A stretch of DNA of 64,000 nt from Kribbella caucasensis (GCF_004361855.1 NZ_SNWQ01000018.1:92825-156824); one strand, 5' to 3'. Shown: positions 35,253-44,004, counted from the first letter of the stretch. The notes: generated by a model from the letters alone, not told the origin. A program made the numbers and translations.

Positions 35253-36556
35253 CTCGTTCCGCCCCTCGGCTGCTCGCCCGTTCCGCCCTCGCCCTGCTGG
35301 CAATGGCGGCGGGACTAAGTGCCTGCGCGAAGGCGGTGCCGTTGGCCGAGCCGACCGCCGCGGGCCCGGTGAACACCGGTGGCATGGTGTTGTCGACCGG
35401 GTTCTCCGACATCGGGCAGCTGGGCCGTTCGGCGCCGACCGGGATCCGGACCAGCTTCGGGCCCGTGCTCGACAAGTCCGGCGCGAACCTGCTCGGGGTG
35501 GTGGATCTGGCTGCCGGCGAGGGGCACTCGCTGGCGTTGCTCCATGACGGCCGGGTCCTTGCCTGGGGCGCCAACGACGAGGGGCAGCTCGGCAACGGTA
35601 CCCACGTCGGGTCGGCCGTGCCGGTGCTTGTCAAGGCCCCGGACGGCACCCCCGGTCAGCTGACCGGGGTGATCGACATCGCCGCCGACTCGAACACCTC
35701 GGTTGCCCTGCGCAAGGACGGCACGGTGGTGGTCTGGGGCCGGGCGAACTCGAGCCAGCGGGGCACCGGTGACACCATCATCGATCCGCTGATCCCCAGC
35801 GTCGTGCTGAATCCGACGGGCACCGGTCCACTGACCGGCGTACGGGCGATCGCGGCGGACGGCGGCAGCGAACTCGCGCTGACCGACCAGGGCACCGTCC
35901 TCGGCTGGGGCGACAACACCCACGGGCAACTCGGCATCTCGGCACCCGAAGAGGCCAAGCTGCCGGCCCTGGTCACCGGTCCGGACCGGGCGCCGCTGAC
36001 CGGAGTCCGGGCAGTGGCCATCGGCGGGCAGCATTCGGTCGCCCTGCTGGGAGACGGCCGAGTCCTTGCCTGGGGCCGCAACGAGGTCAACCAGCTGGGC
36101 GACGGGACGGCGACCGGCCGCAGTGTGCCCCAGGACGTGCTGACCGCACCTGGCAAACCGCTGACGGGCGCGACCGAGATCTCGACCGCGGAGAAGCACA
36201 CGCTGGCGTTGCTCAAGGACGGTTCGGTGGTCTCGTGGGGGCGCAACACCGGTGGGCAACTAGGCGACGGCACCTTGAAGACAAGGGCGTTCGCCACCCA
36301 GGTCCGCGGCGCCGGGACGCAGCCGAAGCTGCTGGACGTCTCCCACATCGTCGCCGGTGAGGGCTACAGCGTCGCGGTGTTGCAGAACGGCACGATCCTG
36401 ACTTGGGGCTCCAACGGACGTGGGCAACTGGCGACTGGTGATCGCTTGGACCGCACCAAACCGAGCAAGGTCAACGTCGAGAACGGCGTACCGCCACCCA
36501 GCTGGGTCACCGCCATCGGCGCCGGCCGCCGGCACCTGCTGATCGCCTTGCGTTAG
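35249..36556 (+). CDS. RCC1-repeat lipoprotein
   Basis: About 435 residues. A signal peptide ends in the lipobox LSAC. The mature part holds six full RCC1 repeats (for example SLALLHDGRVLAWGANDEGQ and SVALLGDGRVLAWGRNEVNQ), and partial repeats at both ends close a seven-bladed propeller. In bacteria such propellers are mostly extracellular binding platforms; no catalytic residues are evident. ATG 35249 overlaps the flippase stop (ATGA), so it is made together with the assembly machinery and may bind the exported polymer. Its 3' end overlaps the convergent glycosidase by 4 nt. Confidence 0.88.
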   Translation: MTRSAPRLLARSALALLAMAAGLSACAKAVPLAEPTAAGPVNTGGMVLSTGFSDIGQLGRSAPTGIRTSFGPVLDKSGANLLGVVDLAAGEGHSLALLHDGRVLAWGANDEGQLGNGTHVGSAVPVLVKAPDGTPGQLTGVIDIAADSNTSVALRKDGTVVVWGRANSSQRGTGDTIIDPLIPSVVLNPTGTGPLTGVRAIAADGGSELALTDQGTVLGWGDNTHGQLGISAPEEAKLPALVTGPDRAPLTGVRAVAIGGQHSVALLGDGRVLAWGRNEVNQLGDGTATGRSVPQDVLTAPGKPLTGATEISTAEKHTLALLKDGSVVSWGRNTGGQLGDGTLKTRAFATQVRGAGTQPKLLDVSHIVAGEGYSVAVLQNGTILTWGSNGRGQLATGDRLDRTKPSKVNVENGVPPPSWVTAIGAGRRHLLIALR

Positions 36557-37668
36557 GGCACTGGCGGCGGTTTGAGGCGGCTGGAGCGGAGCGCCTTGAC
36601 CAGTACGCCGACCGCTTCGTCGCCGGCCCGTAGCTCGGTCGCGCCGACGGGGTCGAACTCGGTCTCGTTCCAGTAGACCAGCGCCTTCACCTGCGGATAG
36701 GTGGCGAGCTGGGAGGGCATCGTCCCGAACGCGGCCTTCCGCATCTGCTCCCCCAGCTTGCGATCGATCCCCCACTCGGCCAGCATGATCGGCTTGCCCG
36801 GGTGCCTGCTGGTCGCCCAGGTGTAGAAGCCCGGCCACTTCGGATAGGCCTTCTGCGTCCGGTTCAGGGCCCCGCCGACACCGCCGCCGGCCCACTCCGG
36901 ATCCTCGCCGAAGATGTACGGGTCCTCCGCGATCCAGTCGACCACGTCATCACCGGGATACAGATCCTCGAACCAGGGTTGGGATCCCCAGTGCGGCGTA
37001 CCCATGTAGTTCATCACGAACACCGCGTTCGTCACGCCCTTGGACTTCAGCCGCAGCGCCACGTGCCGGTACATCGCCCGGTAGTCCTTGGCCGTGTACC
37101 CCGAACCGGTGGCCGGCTTGATCTCGTCCTCGGGCTCGTGGTGGATGGCCAGGAAGAACTTCTCCGGGAAGGTCGTCTTGAGATAGTTGGCCTCGGCATC
37201 GATCGCGGCGTCCACCTCGGGGTCGCCCTTGGCCACCTGGGCCCAGGTGCGGCCCATCTCGGGCTTCCAGTTCAGCAGCAGGAGCCGCTTCTTGCCGGAT
37301 TGGCGGGCCCGGATGATCATGTCCTCGGTCGGGAACAGCTCGGGGCTGGAGTTGTAGTAGTGGGCGATGTCCACCCGCCGGCCCATCGCCTCTTCGAACG
37401 CGAGCAGAGCCTTGTCCCAGGACTCCTCGCCGAGCGGGTTGGCCGCGGCCCCGAACCACGCGCCACAGGACGGCACGAGCAACTCCGAGACCGTACAACC
37501 GTTAGCCGTACGGGTTGGTGCCGAGGGCACCGGATTCGCGCCTGAGCCGCCGTCGGAGTCGGAGACCAGCGCGCAGCTCACCAGGGCAAGCGCGATCGCA
37601 ACGGCAGTCGCCGCTGCGATCGTCAACCACCGGGTCAGACTCCGCCGGCTCGGGGATTGCACACCCAT
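36553..37668 (-). CDS. GH26-like glycoside hydrolase, membrane-anchored or secreted
   Basis: A 371-residue protein. An N-terminal helix (about 14-32) acts as signal or anchor, with a Cys (VSCAL) that could be a weak lipobox. The catalytic domain resembles GH26 beta-mannanase/glucanase enzymes: YYNSSPELFP, LNWKP, IHHEPEDE with the likely acid/base Glu near residue 178, and LAEWGID with the likely nucleophile near 297. The closest relative is the neighbour at 37744-39507, with whole DNA stretches identical. It probably trims or releases the polymer made here. Start ATG 37668 has only a weak ribosome site. Confidence 0.83.
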   Translation of the reverse strand: MGVQSPSRRSLTRWLTIAAATAVAIALALVSCALVSDSDGGSGANPVPSAPTRTANGCTVSELLVPSCGAWFGAAANPLGEESWDKALLAFEEAMGRRVDIAHYYNSSPELFPTEDMIIRARQSGKKRLLLLNWKPEMGRTWAQVAKGDPEVDAAIDAEANYLKTTFPEKFFLAIHHEPEDEIKPATGSGYTAKDYRAMYRHVALRLKSKGVTNAVFVMNYMGTPHWGSQPWFEDLYPGDDVVDWIAEDPYIFGEDPEWAGGGVGGALNRTQKAYPKWPGFYTWATSRHPGKPIMLAEWGIDRKLGEQMRKAAFGTMPSQLATYPQVKALVYWNETEFDPVGATELRAGDEAVGVLVKALRSSRLKPPPVP

Positions 37669-37743
37669 CCGCTGATGTTACAGCGTGCAACCCCCGAGCG
37701 GAGAGCTCAGAACCCTTTATTCAGTTGATTCGCGAGTTTTCCG

Positions 37744-39507
37744 CTAGTTCAGCCTGCGGAGCAGCGGCCCGCTGTCGAGCACCTCTTGCGCGGCCGACTT
37801 CGAAGCCGCCGAGGAGTCGAGCCTGGTCTCGCCGACCGGATCGAACTTCGTCTCGTTCCAGTAGACGATCGCCTTGAGCGCCGGACGTTTGGCCAGACCT
37901 TCGTCGATCGTGCGGAGCATGTCCGGCTTCGACTTGCCGAACAACGTCTGCTCGTTGATACCGAACTCGCCCAGCATGATCGGCTTCCCCGGGTGCTTGG
38001 TGGTCGCCCAGGTGTAGAAGCCCGGCCAGTTCGGGTTGGTCCAGGTGTCCGTGCGGTTGACCGCGGTGCCGAAGTCGGTCCACCAGTTCTCGTGATCACC
38101 GAAGATGTACGGGTCCTCCGCGATCCAGTCGACCACGTCGTCACCGGGGTACAGGTCGTTGAACCAGGACTGCGAGCCCCAGTGCGGCGTACCCATGTAG
38201 TTCATCACGAACACCGCGTTCGTCACGCCCTTGGCCTTCAGCCGCAGCGCCACGTGCCGGTACATCGCCGCATAGTCCTTGGCCGTGTACCCCGAACCGG
38301 CGGCCGGCCTGACCTCTTCCTCCGGCTCGTGGTGGATCCCGAGGAAGAACTTCTCCGGGAACGTCGACTTCAGGTACTCCGCCTCGGCGTCGATCGCGGC
38401 GTCCACCGTCGGGTCACCGGCGGCGACCTGGGCCCAGGTGCGGCCCATCTCCGGCTTCCAGTTCAGCAGCAGGATCCGCTTCTTGCCTGGTTCCCGGGCC
38501 CGCTTGATCATGTCCGCGGTCGGGAACAGCTTCGGGCTCGAGTTGTAGTAGTGCGCGATGTCGACCGTCCGGCCGATCGTGCTCTCGAATGTCGGCAGCG
38601 CCTGATCCCAGGACTCGGTGCCGAGCGGATTCGCCGCGGCACCGAACCAGGCACCACAGGACGGCACCAGCTTGGCCGAAACCGTGCAGCCGGTCGTCGG
38701 AGGTGACGTCGTCGTGGTCGGCGTCGGCGTCGGCGTGGTGGTCGTCGGCGTTGCCGTCGGCTTGGGCGTTGTCGTGGTGGGCGTCGCCGTCGGCTTGGGC
38801 GTTGCCGTCGTCGGGGCCGAGGTCGGGGCCGACGTGGGCATCGACGGCACCGGGCCGGTCGAGCCCTCGGGGACATAGCTGATCTCGAGCTTCGACTGCT
38901 TCAGCCCGGACTCGCGCGAACCGAACACGGTGCCGCCGCGCCCGATCGGCTGCGTCAGCGCCAGATTCAGTACGCCGGCCTCGGTGATGCCCTTCGAGAC
39001 GTCGATCCGCAGCTGCGCCGACTTGCCGTCGTCGTCCACGGTCACGAACGGTGTACCCGGCTTCGGAGCGGTCGAATAGGTGACGGCCTCGGTCCAGGTC
39101 GCCGGCGCGTTCGCCACCGCGATCTTGGCCGGGTTGCTGGTGGTCAGCCGGGTCAGTACCAGCGTCGCCTTGCGGTCGAAGCCGTCCGCCACTGGGGGCA
39201 CGGTGTAGCGGATGAGGCTGGTCGACTCGTTCATCTTCGCGACCAGCCGGGTGGACCAGCCGTGCTTTTGATAAGGCGACTTGGTGGACACGTACGCGTC
39301 GGCCGTGGCCGTGAGGCTGACCGGGGCCGGGACGCTGTCCGAGCTCAACGCCGCGACGCCGAGTCCGGCGGTGGTGAGGAGGAGCGAGACCCCGGCCGCG
39401 ATCGGGATCAGCATCCTGCGGCTCGCTTTGGCGGCCGGTTCGTTCAGTACGTCGGAGGGAACGGCAGCACGGTGTCGCGCATGCCTACGGGAGAATGCAT
39501 CCCGCAT
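37744..39507 (-). CDS. GH26-like hydrolase with N-terminal carbohydrate-binding-like domain
   Basis: About 587 residues. A membrane helix or signal (about 31-50, LIPIAAGVSLLLTTAGLGVA) precedes a DNRLRE/CBM96-like beta domain (about 60-205, TATADAYVSTKSP, LIRYTVP). A Thr/Pro linker (about 218-271) leads to the GH26-like catalytic domain with IHHEPEEE (acid/base near 392) and LGEFGIN (nucleophile near 513). ATG 39507 follows GGAAGGA. Its mRNA leader carries a c-di-AMP riboswitch, so expression should respond to that second messenger. It lies 75 nt upstream of its shorter paralogue, probably in one transcript. Confidence 0.85.
   Translation of the reverse strand: MRDAFSRRHARHRAAVPSDVLNEPAAKASRRMLIPIAAGVSLLLTTAGLGVAALSSDSVPAPVSLTATADAYVSTKSPYQKHGWSTRLVAKMNESTSLIRYTVPPVADGFDRKATLVLTRLTTSNPAKIAVANAPATWTEAVTYSTAPKPGTPFVTVDDDGKSAQLRIDVSKGITEAGVLNLALTQPIGRGGTVFGSRESGLKQSKLEISYVPEGSTGPVPSMPTSAPTSAPTTATPKPTATPTTTTPKPTATPTTTTPTPTPTTTTSPPTTGCTVSAKLVPSCGAWFGAAANPLGTESWDQALPTFESTIGRTVDIAHYYNSSPKLFPTADMIKRAREPGKKRILLLNWKPEMGRTWAQVAAGDPTVDAAIDAEAEYLKSTFPEKFFLGIHHEPEEEVRPAAGSGYTAKDYAAMYRHVALRLKAKGVTNAVFVMNYMGTPHWGSQSWFNDLYPGDDVVDWIAEDPYIFGDHENWWTDFGTAVNRTDTWTNPNWPGFYTWATTKHPGKPIMLGEFGINEQTLFGKSKPDMLRTIDEGLAKRPALKAIVYWNETKFDPVGETRLDSSAASKSAAQEVLDSGPLLRRLN
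38693..38853 (-). repeat. Tandem repeats coding for the Thr/Pro linker
   Basis: Degenerate direct repeats of about 30-36 bp (GGCGTTGCCGTCGGCTTGGG and variants) encode the Thr/Pro/Lys linker of the second glycosidase. Such runs change length by slippage, so linker length may differ between strains. Confidence 0.7.
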
Positions 39508-39524
39508 GGGGGGCAGTCCTTCCT

Positions 39525-39715
39525 GCACGCCTGTGAGGTTAGCTGTCGGGCTCGGATCGGAAGTGTTACCCGGCCGCGGGGGGTTGCGGCTTCGCCCCAA
39601 GGGCCGGCGGAAGTAACCCGTCGGCCCGCGGTACCTGTGGTTTCCCCACTTCCGCCCTCTGGTGCGTGGGTGGTAGTTGATCACCGGCCCGGAGGGCGGA
39701 ACTCGGCGTTGCGAG
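39525..39715 (-). promoter_or_regulatory. c-di-AMP riboswitch (ydaO/yuaA type)
   Basis: Read on the minus strand, the leader of the longer glycosidase shows the conserved elements in order. GCCGAG lies near 39702-39707, then GGGGAAACC, then TTGGGGCGAAG, then CCGAGCCCGACAGCTAACCT ending in AGGCGT near 39528. The first and last elements can form the closing stem (GGCGTTGC at 39705-39712 with GCACGCC at 39525-39531). In actinobacteria this RNA usually precedes cell-wall hydrolase genes and turns them off when c-di-AMP binds. The rest of the 506-nt gap 39508-40013 is less GC-rich, holds no gene, and contains an ATAACAGC direct repeat near 39858-39876 where the promoter should be. Confidence 0.9.
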
Positions 39716-40013
39716 CCGGTGAGTCTGGCGACAAGGACCCCGGTCGCCCCCAGGCCGACCAAGTCCGCGTGAGCTTACGCAGGTCCGTCCTGGGGTCTCA
39801 AGGTGTCTCGCCGCGCCCTTAACCATCACGCACAGCGACAGCCGGACGGAGAGTTACATAACAGCTGGATAACAGCCGAAAAGGTCACGCTCCGTCGACG
39901 AAACGCGAGTACCGGACGCGTCGGGGCATCATTCGATCTGCGTCCGACGTCACACTCTTTACGTACGCCGGTCGACGCTCAAACGCTTGAATCCGTAGGG
40001 TTTGCGGCGTTCC

Positions 40014-40568
40014 TCACGACTTCGCGAGCCGCCGCCGGGCGTGCCGGGCGGCCAGATCGTCGATGATCCGGCCGGCCGTGGTCACCGCGGTGGCCACTTG
40101 CAGGCTGTCACGAAGGTTCTCCTCGGGCGAGACCTGATGGGCCGCCGGATCCCGCAGTGCGGCCGTCAGGGCGGCCTCGAACGCGGCCTGCTCCTCGCAG
40201 AGGGTGATCAGGCCGAGTGCGCCCATCCGGCGGGAGAACTCCTGCTGGTGCTGGTCGATGTGCTCGCCCAGCAGCGGGTCCCGGGGCACCACGATCGGCT
40301 TGTGTCCCTGCCGCCGTACCTCGAGCATCGTCGCCGGGCCGCCGTGGCTCACCACGGCGGTCGCGTCGCGCATGAGCTGCTGGAGCTCGGTCCAGCCGAT
40401 GATGCCGACCCCCTCGGCCCGCCGGGGCGCGGCCGTGGTGCCGAGCTGGACCAGGGCCTGCAGCCACTCGTTCCCAGGCTGTTCCAGGTAGGTGTCCAGC
40501 CAGCCGACCAGCCGCCCGAACCGATGGTGGTCGGTGCCGAGGATTACCAGGATGTCTAAGTTGCTCAC
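40014..40568 (-). CDS. PssE/Alg13-like glycosyltransferase subunit
   Basis: A 184-residue protein with the GT28 C-terminal nucleotide-sugar-binding fold: ILVILGTDHHRFGRLV at the start and AVVSHGGPATMLEVRRQGHKP, the family's glycine-rich donor site. It works as a pair with a PssD/Alg14 membrane subunit, here the gene just upstream. GTG 40568 overlaps that gene's TGA (GTGA). Together they add a GlcA- or GlcNAc-type residue to the lipid-linked glycan in known systems; the sugar here is not determined. Confidence 0.88.
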   Translation of the reverse strand: MSNLDILVILGTDHHRFGRLVGWLDTYLEQPGNEWLQALVQLGTTAAPRRAEGVGIIGWTELQQLMRDATAVVSHGGPATMLEVRRQGHKPIVVPRDPLLGEHIDQHQQEFSRRMGALGLITLCEEQAAFEAALTAALRDPAAHQVSPEENLRDSLQVATAVTTAGRIIDDLAARHARRRLAKS

Positions 40569-41062
40569 AGCAACCTCCCGACCACTGTGGACCCGTCGTA
40601 CAGGGCCTGTTGTTCTTCCCACTGGACGAGCATCCGGCTGGTGAACGGGCGGCACAGCCGGGCCGTCAGCGGCGCGTGGTCGATCCGGTCGAACACCTCG
40701 ATGTAGACCGTCGGGATCCGGGCCAGTTTGGCCAGCACGAAGAACGGCAGCGCGACGCCGGCTCCGGTCGTCACCACCACGTCCGGCCGTTCCCTGACCA
40801 TCACCCGGACCGCCAGAGCTGAGTTGCGGATCAGGTTCTTGATGCTGCGGGTGGTCGGCGAGTAGGCGTAGACCGTGCGCTGGCCGGCCAGCAGCGACTT
40901 GCCGTCCTCGGTCGGGAACGTCACCCAGCAGACGTCGCGGTTCGACCACCACGGCTTCAGGGAGATGAGCTGGGCCAGATGGCCGCCACTGGAGCAGACC
41001 ATCAGGACCCGGATCGACGCGGCCAGGTCGTCGTCGAGCTGCTCTGCCTCGATCGTGGTCAT
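40565..41062 (-). CDS. PssD/Alg14-like glycosyltransferase subunit
   Basis: A 165-residue partner subunit: VLMVCSSGGHLAQLISL near the N-terminus, WVTFPTEDGKSLL, and PDVVVTTGAGVALPFFVLAK with a membrane-associating helix. It recruits the catalytic PssE/Alg13 partner to the membrane. ATG 41062 overlaps the cysN stop (ATGA), so a glycosyltransferase pair is translationally tied to sulfate activation. Its stop overlaps the pssE-like start. Such coupling supports a sulfated-polymer role for the cys genes. Confidence 0.9.
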   Translation of the reverse strand: MTTIEAEQLDDDLAASIRVLMVCSSGGHLAQLISLKPWWSNRDVCWVTFPTEDGKSLLAGQRTVYAYSPTTRSIKNLIRNSALAVRVMVRERPDVVVTTGAGVALPFFVLAKLARIPTVYIEVFDRIDHAPLTARLCRPFTSRMLVQWEEQQALYDGSTVVGRLL

Positions 41063-42309
41063 CTCGCCTCGTTCACCATGCCGGCGCCGACCGTGCGGTT
41101 GGTCGACTCGTCGATCAGGACGAACCCGCCGGTGTACCGGTTGCGCTTGTACTCGTCGCAGAGCAACGGCTGGGTGGTCCGCAGCCGGACCCTGCCGATG
41201 TCGTTCAGGCCCAGGTGATCGGCCGCCAGGTCGCGGTGCAGCGAGTTGACGTCCAGCCGGTACTGCAGGTCCTTCACCATCGCCCGGGCCGACCGGGTGG
41301 TGTGCTTGATGGCGAATCGCTGCCCGGGCCGCATCGGTACGTCGTCCATCCAGCAGACCATCGCGTCGACGTCCTGGGTGACGGCCGGCGTGTTGTGCAC
41401 CCGGCAGATCATGTCGCCGCGGGACACGTCGATCTCGTCGGTCAGCCGGATCGTCACCGACATCATCGGGAACGCCTCCTCGACCGGGCCGTCGGCGGTC
41501 TCGATCGACGCGATCGTGGTGCTGAATCCCGACGGCAGCACCATCACCTCGTCACCGGCCCGGAGCACCCCACCGGCCACCTGCCCGGCGTACCCGCGAT
41601 AGTCGCGGTACTTGTCGGACTGCGGCCGGATCACGTACTGCACCGGGAACCGGACGTCGATCAGGTTCCGGTCGCTGGCCACGTGCACGTTCTCCAGGTG
41701 GTGCAGCAGACTCGGTCCCTCGTACCAGCTCATCGCGGCCGACCTGGTGACGATGTTGTCGCCGATCAGCGCCGACACCGGGATCACGGTCAGGTCGCCG
41801 ATGTCCAGCTTGGCCGCGAACTCGGTGAACTCGGCCCGGATCCGCTCGAAGACGTCCTCGGCGTACCCGACCAGGTCCATCTTGTTGACGCACAGCACCA
41901 GGTGCGGAACGTGCAACAGAGTGGCCAGGAACGCGTGCCGCCGGCTCTGCTCGAGCAGGCCCTTGCGAGCGTCCACCAGGATCAGCGCGAGGTCGGCCGT
42001 GGACGCGCCGGTGACCATGTTCCGGGTGTACTGGATGTGCCCCGGGGTGTCCGCGACGATGAACTTTCGCCGCGGGGTCGCGAAGTACCGGTAGGCCACG
42101 TCGATCGTGATGCCCTGTTCGCGTTCGGCCCGCAGTCCGTCGGTCAGCAGGGCCAGGTTCACGTAGTCGTCGCCGCGATCCCGGCTGGCCCGCTCGACCG
42201 ATTCGATCTGGTCGGTGAACACCGACTTGGTGTCGTACAGCAGCCGGCCGATCAAAGTGCTCTTGCCGTCGTCGACGGATCCGGCCGTCGCCAGTCTGAG
42301 GAGGTCCAC
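41059..42309 (-). CDS. cysN: Sulfate adenylyltransferase subunit 1 (GTPase)
   Basis: A 416-residue EF-Tu-like GTPase that drives APS formation by CysD. G1 is GSVDDGKST (about residues 10-18), G3 DTPGHIQYTRN, G4 NKMD; later beta-barrel domains follow. Length is that of CysN alone, without the fused CysC of some bacteria, which fits the separate cysC at 8004. GTG 42309 starts 2 nt after the cysD stop. Its end overlaps the pssD-like gene. Confidence 0.97.
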   Translation of the reverse strand: MDLLRLATAGSVDDGKSTLIGRLLYDTKSVFTDQIESVERASRDRGDDYVNLALLTDGLRAEREQGITIDVAYRYFATPRRKFIVADTPGHIQYTRNMVTGASTADLALILVDARKGLLEQSRRHAFLATLLHVPHLVLCVNKMDLVGYAEDVFERIRAEFTEFAAKLDIGDLTVIPVSALIGDNIVTRSAAMSWYEGPSLLHHLENVHVASDRNLIDVRFPVQYVIRPQSDKYRDYRGYAGQVAGGVLRAGDEVMVLPSGFSTTIASIETADGPVEEAFPMMSVTIRLTDEIDVSRGDMICRVHNTPAVTQDVDAMVCWMDDVPMRPGQRFAIKHTTRSARAMVKDLQYRLDVNSLHRDLAADHLGLNDIGRVRLRTTQPLLCDEYKRNRYTGGFVLIDESTNRTVGAGMVNEAR

Positions 42310-42311
42310 GA

Positions 42312-43217
42312 TCAGAAGTACCCTTCCCGCTTGCGATCTTCCATCGCGGCCTCACTGAACTTGTCGTCGCCGCGGGTCGCGCCGCGCTCGGTGATCCGGG
42401 TGCTGGCCACCTCCGCGATGACCTTGTCGACGGTGTCCGCGTCCGACAGCACGGCCGCCGTCAACGACGCGTCGCCGACGGTCCGGTACCTGACCTTCGC
42501 GGTGAACGTCTCCTCGCCGCCACGCGGCCGGCAGAATTCGTTTGCCGCGAACAACATTCCGTTCCGCTCGAAGACGACCCGCTCGTGGGCGTAGTAGATG
42601 CACGGCAGTTCGAGCCGCTCCTGGGCGATGTACTGCCAGATGTCGAGCTCGGTCCAGTTCGACAGCGGGAACACCCGGATGCTCTCGCCCAGGTGGATCC
42701 GGCCGTTGTACAGGTTCCACAGCTCCGGCCGCTGGTTCTTCGGATCCCACTGACCGAACTCGTCCCGGAACGAGAACACCCGCTCCTTCGCCCGCGCCTT
42801 GTCCTCGTCCCGCCGGGCCCCACCGAACACCGCGGAGAACTGGTGCTTCTCCAGCGCCTCCAGCAACACCGGCGTCTGGATCCGGTTCCGCGTGCCGTCG
42901 GGCGGCGCCTGGACGAACCCACGGTCCAGCGCCTCCTGCACACTCGCCACCACCAGCTGTACGCCGAGCTCGCCGACCCGCTTGTCCCGGAACGCCAGTA
43001 CCTCGGGGAAGTTGTGCCCGGTGTCGACGTGCATCACCGGGAACGGGATCCGAGCCGGGTGAAACGCCTTCTGGGCAAGGCGAAGCATCACGATCGAGTC
43101 CTTGCCGCCGGAGAACAGCAGCACCGGCCGTTCGAACTCGGCCGCCACCTCGCGGATGATGTGGATCGCCTCGGACTCCAGCGTCTGCAACTGGGTCAAC
43201 TGATACGTGCGGCTCAC
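42312..43217 (-). CDS. cysD: Sulfate adenylyltransferase subunit 2
   Basis: A 301-residue PP-loop enzyme making adenylyl sulfate from ATP and sulfate. It shows LLFSGGKDSIVMLRLA (PP-loop near residues 33-40), HVDTGHNFPE, GGARRDEDKARAKER, FPLSNWTELDIWQYI and the C-terminal MEDRKREGYF typical of CysD. GTG 43217 overlaps the cysQ stop (GTGA). The longer frame to 43406 is out of the family pattern and discarded. Confidence 0.97.
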   Translation of the reverse strand: MSRTYQLTQLQTLESEAIHIIREVAAEFERPVLLFSGGKDSIVMLRLAQKAFHPARIPFPVMHVDTGHNFPEVLAFRDKRVGELGVQLVVASVQEALDRGFVQAPPDGTRNRIQTPVLLEALEKHQFSAVFGGARRDEDKARAKERVFSFRDEFGQWDPKNQRPELWNLYNGRIHLGESIRVFPLSNWTELDIWQYIAQERLELPCIYYAHERVVFERNGMLFAANEFCRPRGGEETFTAKVRYRTVGDASLTAAVLSDADTVDKVIAEVASTRITERGATRGDDKFSEAAMEDRKREGYF

Positions 43218-43978
43218 GAGGCCCTCACCTCCGGAAACTCCAGGCCGGCGATTGCCGACAGCAACTCCTCGGCGATCTCCGGCCGGCAGATCAACAGATC
43301 CGGCAACTTGGGATCGGGCCGGTTGTAGCGCAGCGGCGACCCGTCGATCCGGCTGCAGTGCACCCCGGCCGCACGGGCCACGGCGACGGGTGCCGCCGAG
43401 TCCCACTCGTACTGACCACCCGCGTGGACGTAGGCGTCGACCTCGCCCCGCAGTACTGCGGTCGCTTTGACCCCCGCCGAACCCATCGGCACGAGTTCCG
43501 CGTCGATCCGGCCCGCGAGCGCATGCACCAGGGCCGGTGGACGGGTCCGGCTGACAGCGATACGTGTTGGACCGACAAGGCGAGGTGGTAAGGATCCCGA
43601 CTGGTTGGTGTCGTGTACGAGCTGGATGGCCGGCAACGCGACCGCTCCGGCGGCCAGGTCACCGTCCTCCCACAGAGCGACGTGCACGGCCCAATCCAGC
43701 CGCGGGAGCTCGCCGTACTCGCGGGTGCCGTCCAGCGGATCGATGATCCACACCCGCCGGGCGGAGAGTCGTGCCGGGCTGTCGGCGGACTCCTCGCTCA
43801 GCACAGCGTCGTTGGGTCGGCGAGCCCGCAGGCCGTCGATCAGGAGCTCGTTCGCGAGCCGGTCACCGCGCGCGCCAAGATCGCGTCCGGTCTCCCCACC
43901 CGTCCGCAGTTCGAGCAACAGCTCCCCCGCCGCGGCCGCCAATTCCGCGGCGAGTTCGCCGTCTTCTCTGTTCCCCAT
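43214..43978 (-). CDS. cysQ: 3'(2'),5'-bisphosphate nucleotidase (PAP phosphatase)
   Basis: A 254-residue inositol-monophosphatase-fold enzyme that hydrolyses PAP, the inhibitory by-product of sulfotransferases, to AMP. Metal-ligand motifs are LSEESAD, WIIDPLDGTREY (about residues 85-96) and a late YEWDSAAPVAVARAAG. ATG 43978 follows GAGGTGGGGG. It overlaps cysD and lies 26 nt after the second initiating transferase gene. Its presence next to cysDN, without any reductive sulfate genes, matches heavy sulfotransferase use. Confidence 0.94.
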   Translation of the reverse strand: MGNREDGELAAELAAAAGELLLELRTGGETGRDLGARGDRLANELLIDGLRARRPNDAVLSEESADSPARLSARRVWIIDPLDGTREYGELPRLDWAVHVALWEDGDLAAGAVALPAIQLVHDTNQSGSLPPRLVGPTRIAVSRTRPPALVHALAGRIDAELVPMGSAGVKATAVLRGEVDAYVHAGGQYEWDSAAPVAVARAAGVHCSRIDGSPLRYNRPDPKLPDLLICRPEIAEELLSAIAGLEFPEVRAS

Positions 43979-44004
43979 CCAGTTCCCCCACCTCGAGCAT
44001 GAGC

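Noticed and set aside
35249..36556. RCC1 protein as a eukaryote-derived chromatin factor
   Set aside because: RCC1 repeats are common in secreted bacterial proteins. The lipobox and operon position argue for a bacterial surface role.
38693..38853. Short regular repeats that might be a CRISPR array
   Set aside because: Repeats are adjacent and degenerate, without unique spacers, and code in frame for a Thr/Pro linker.
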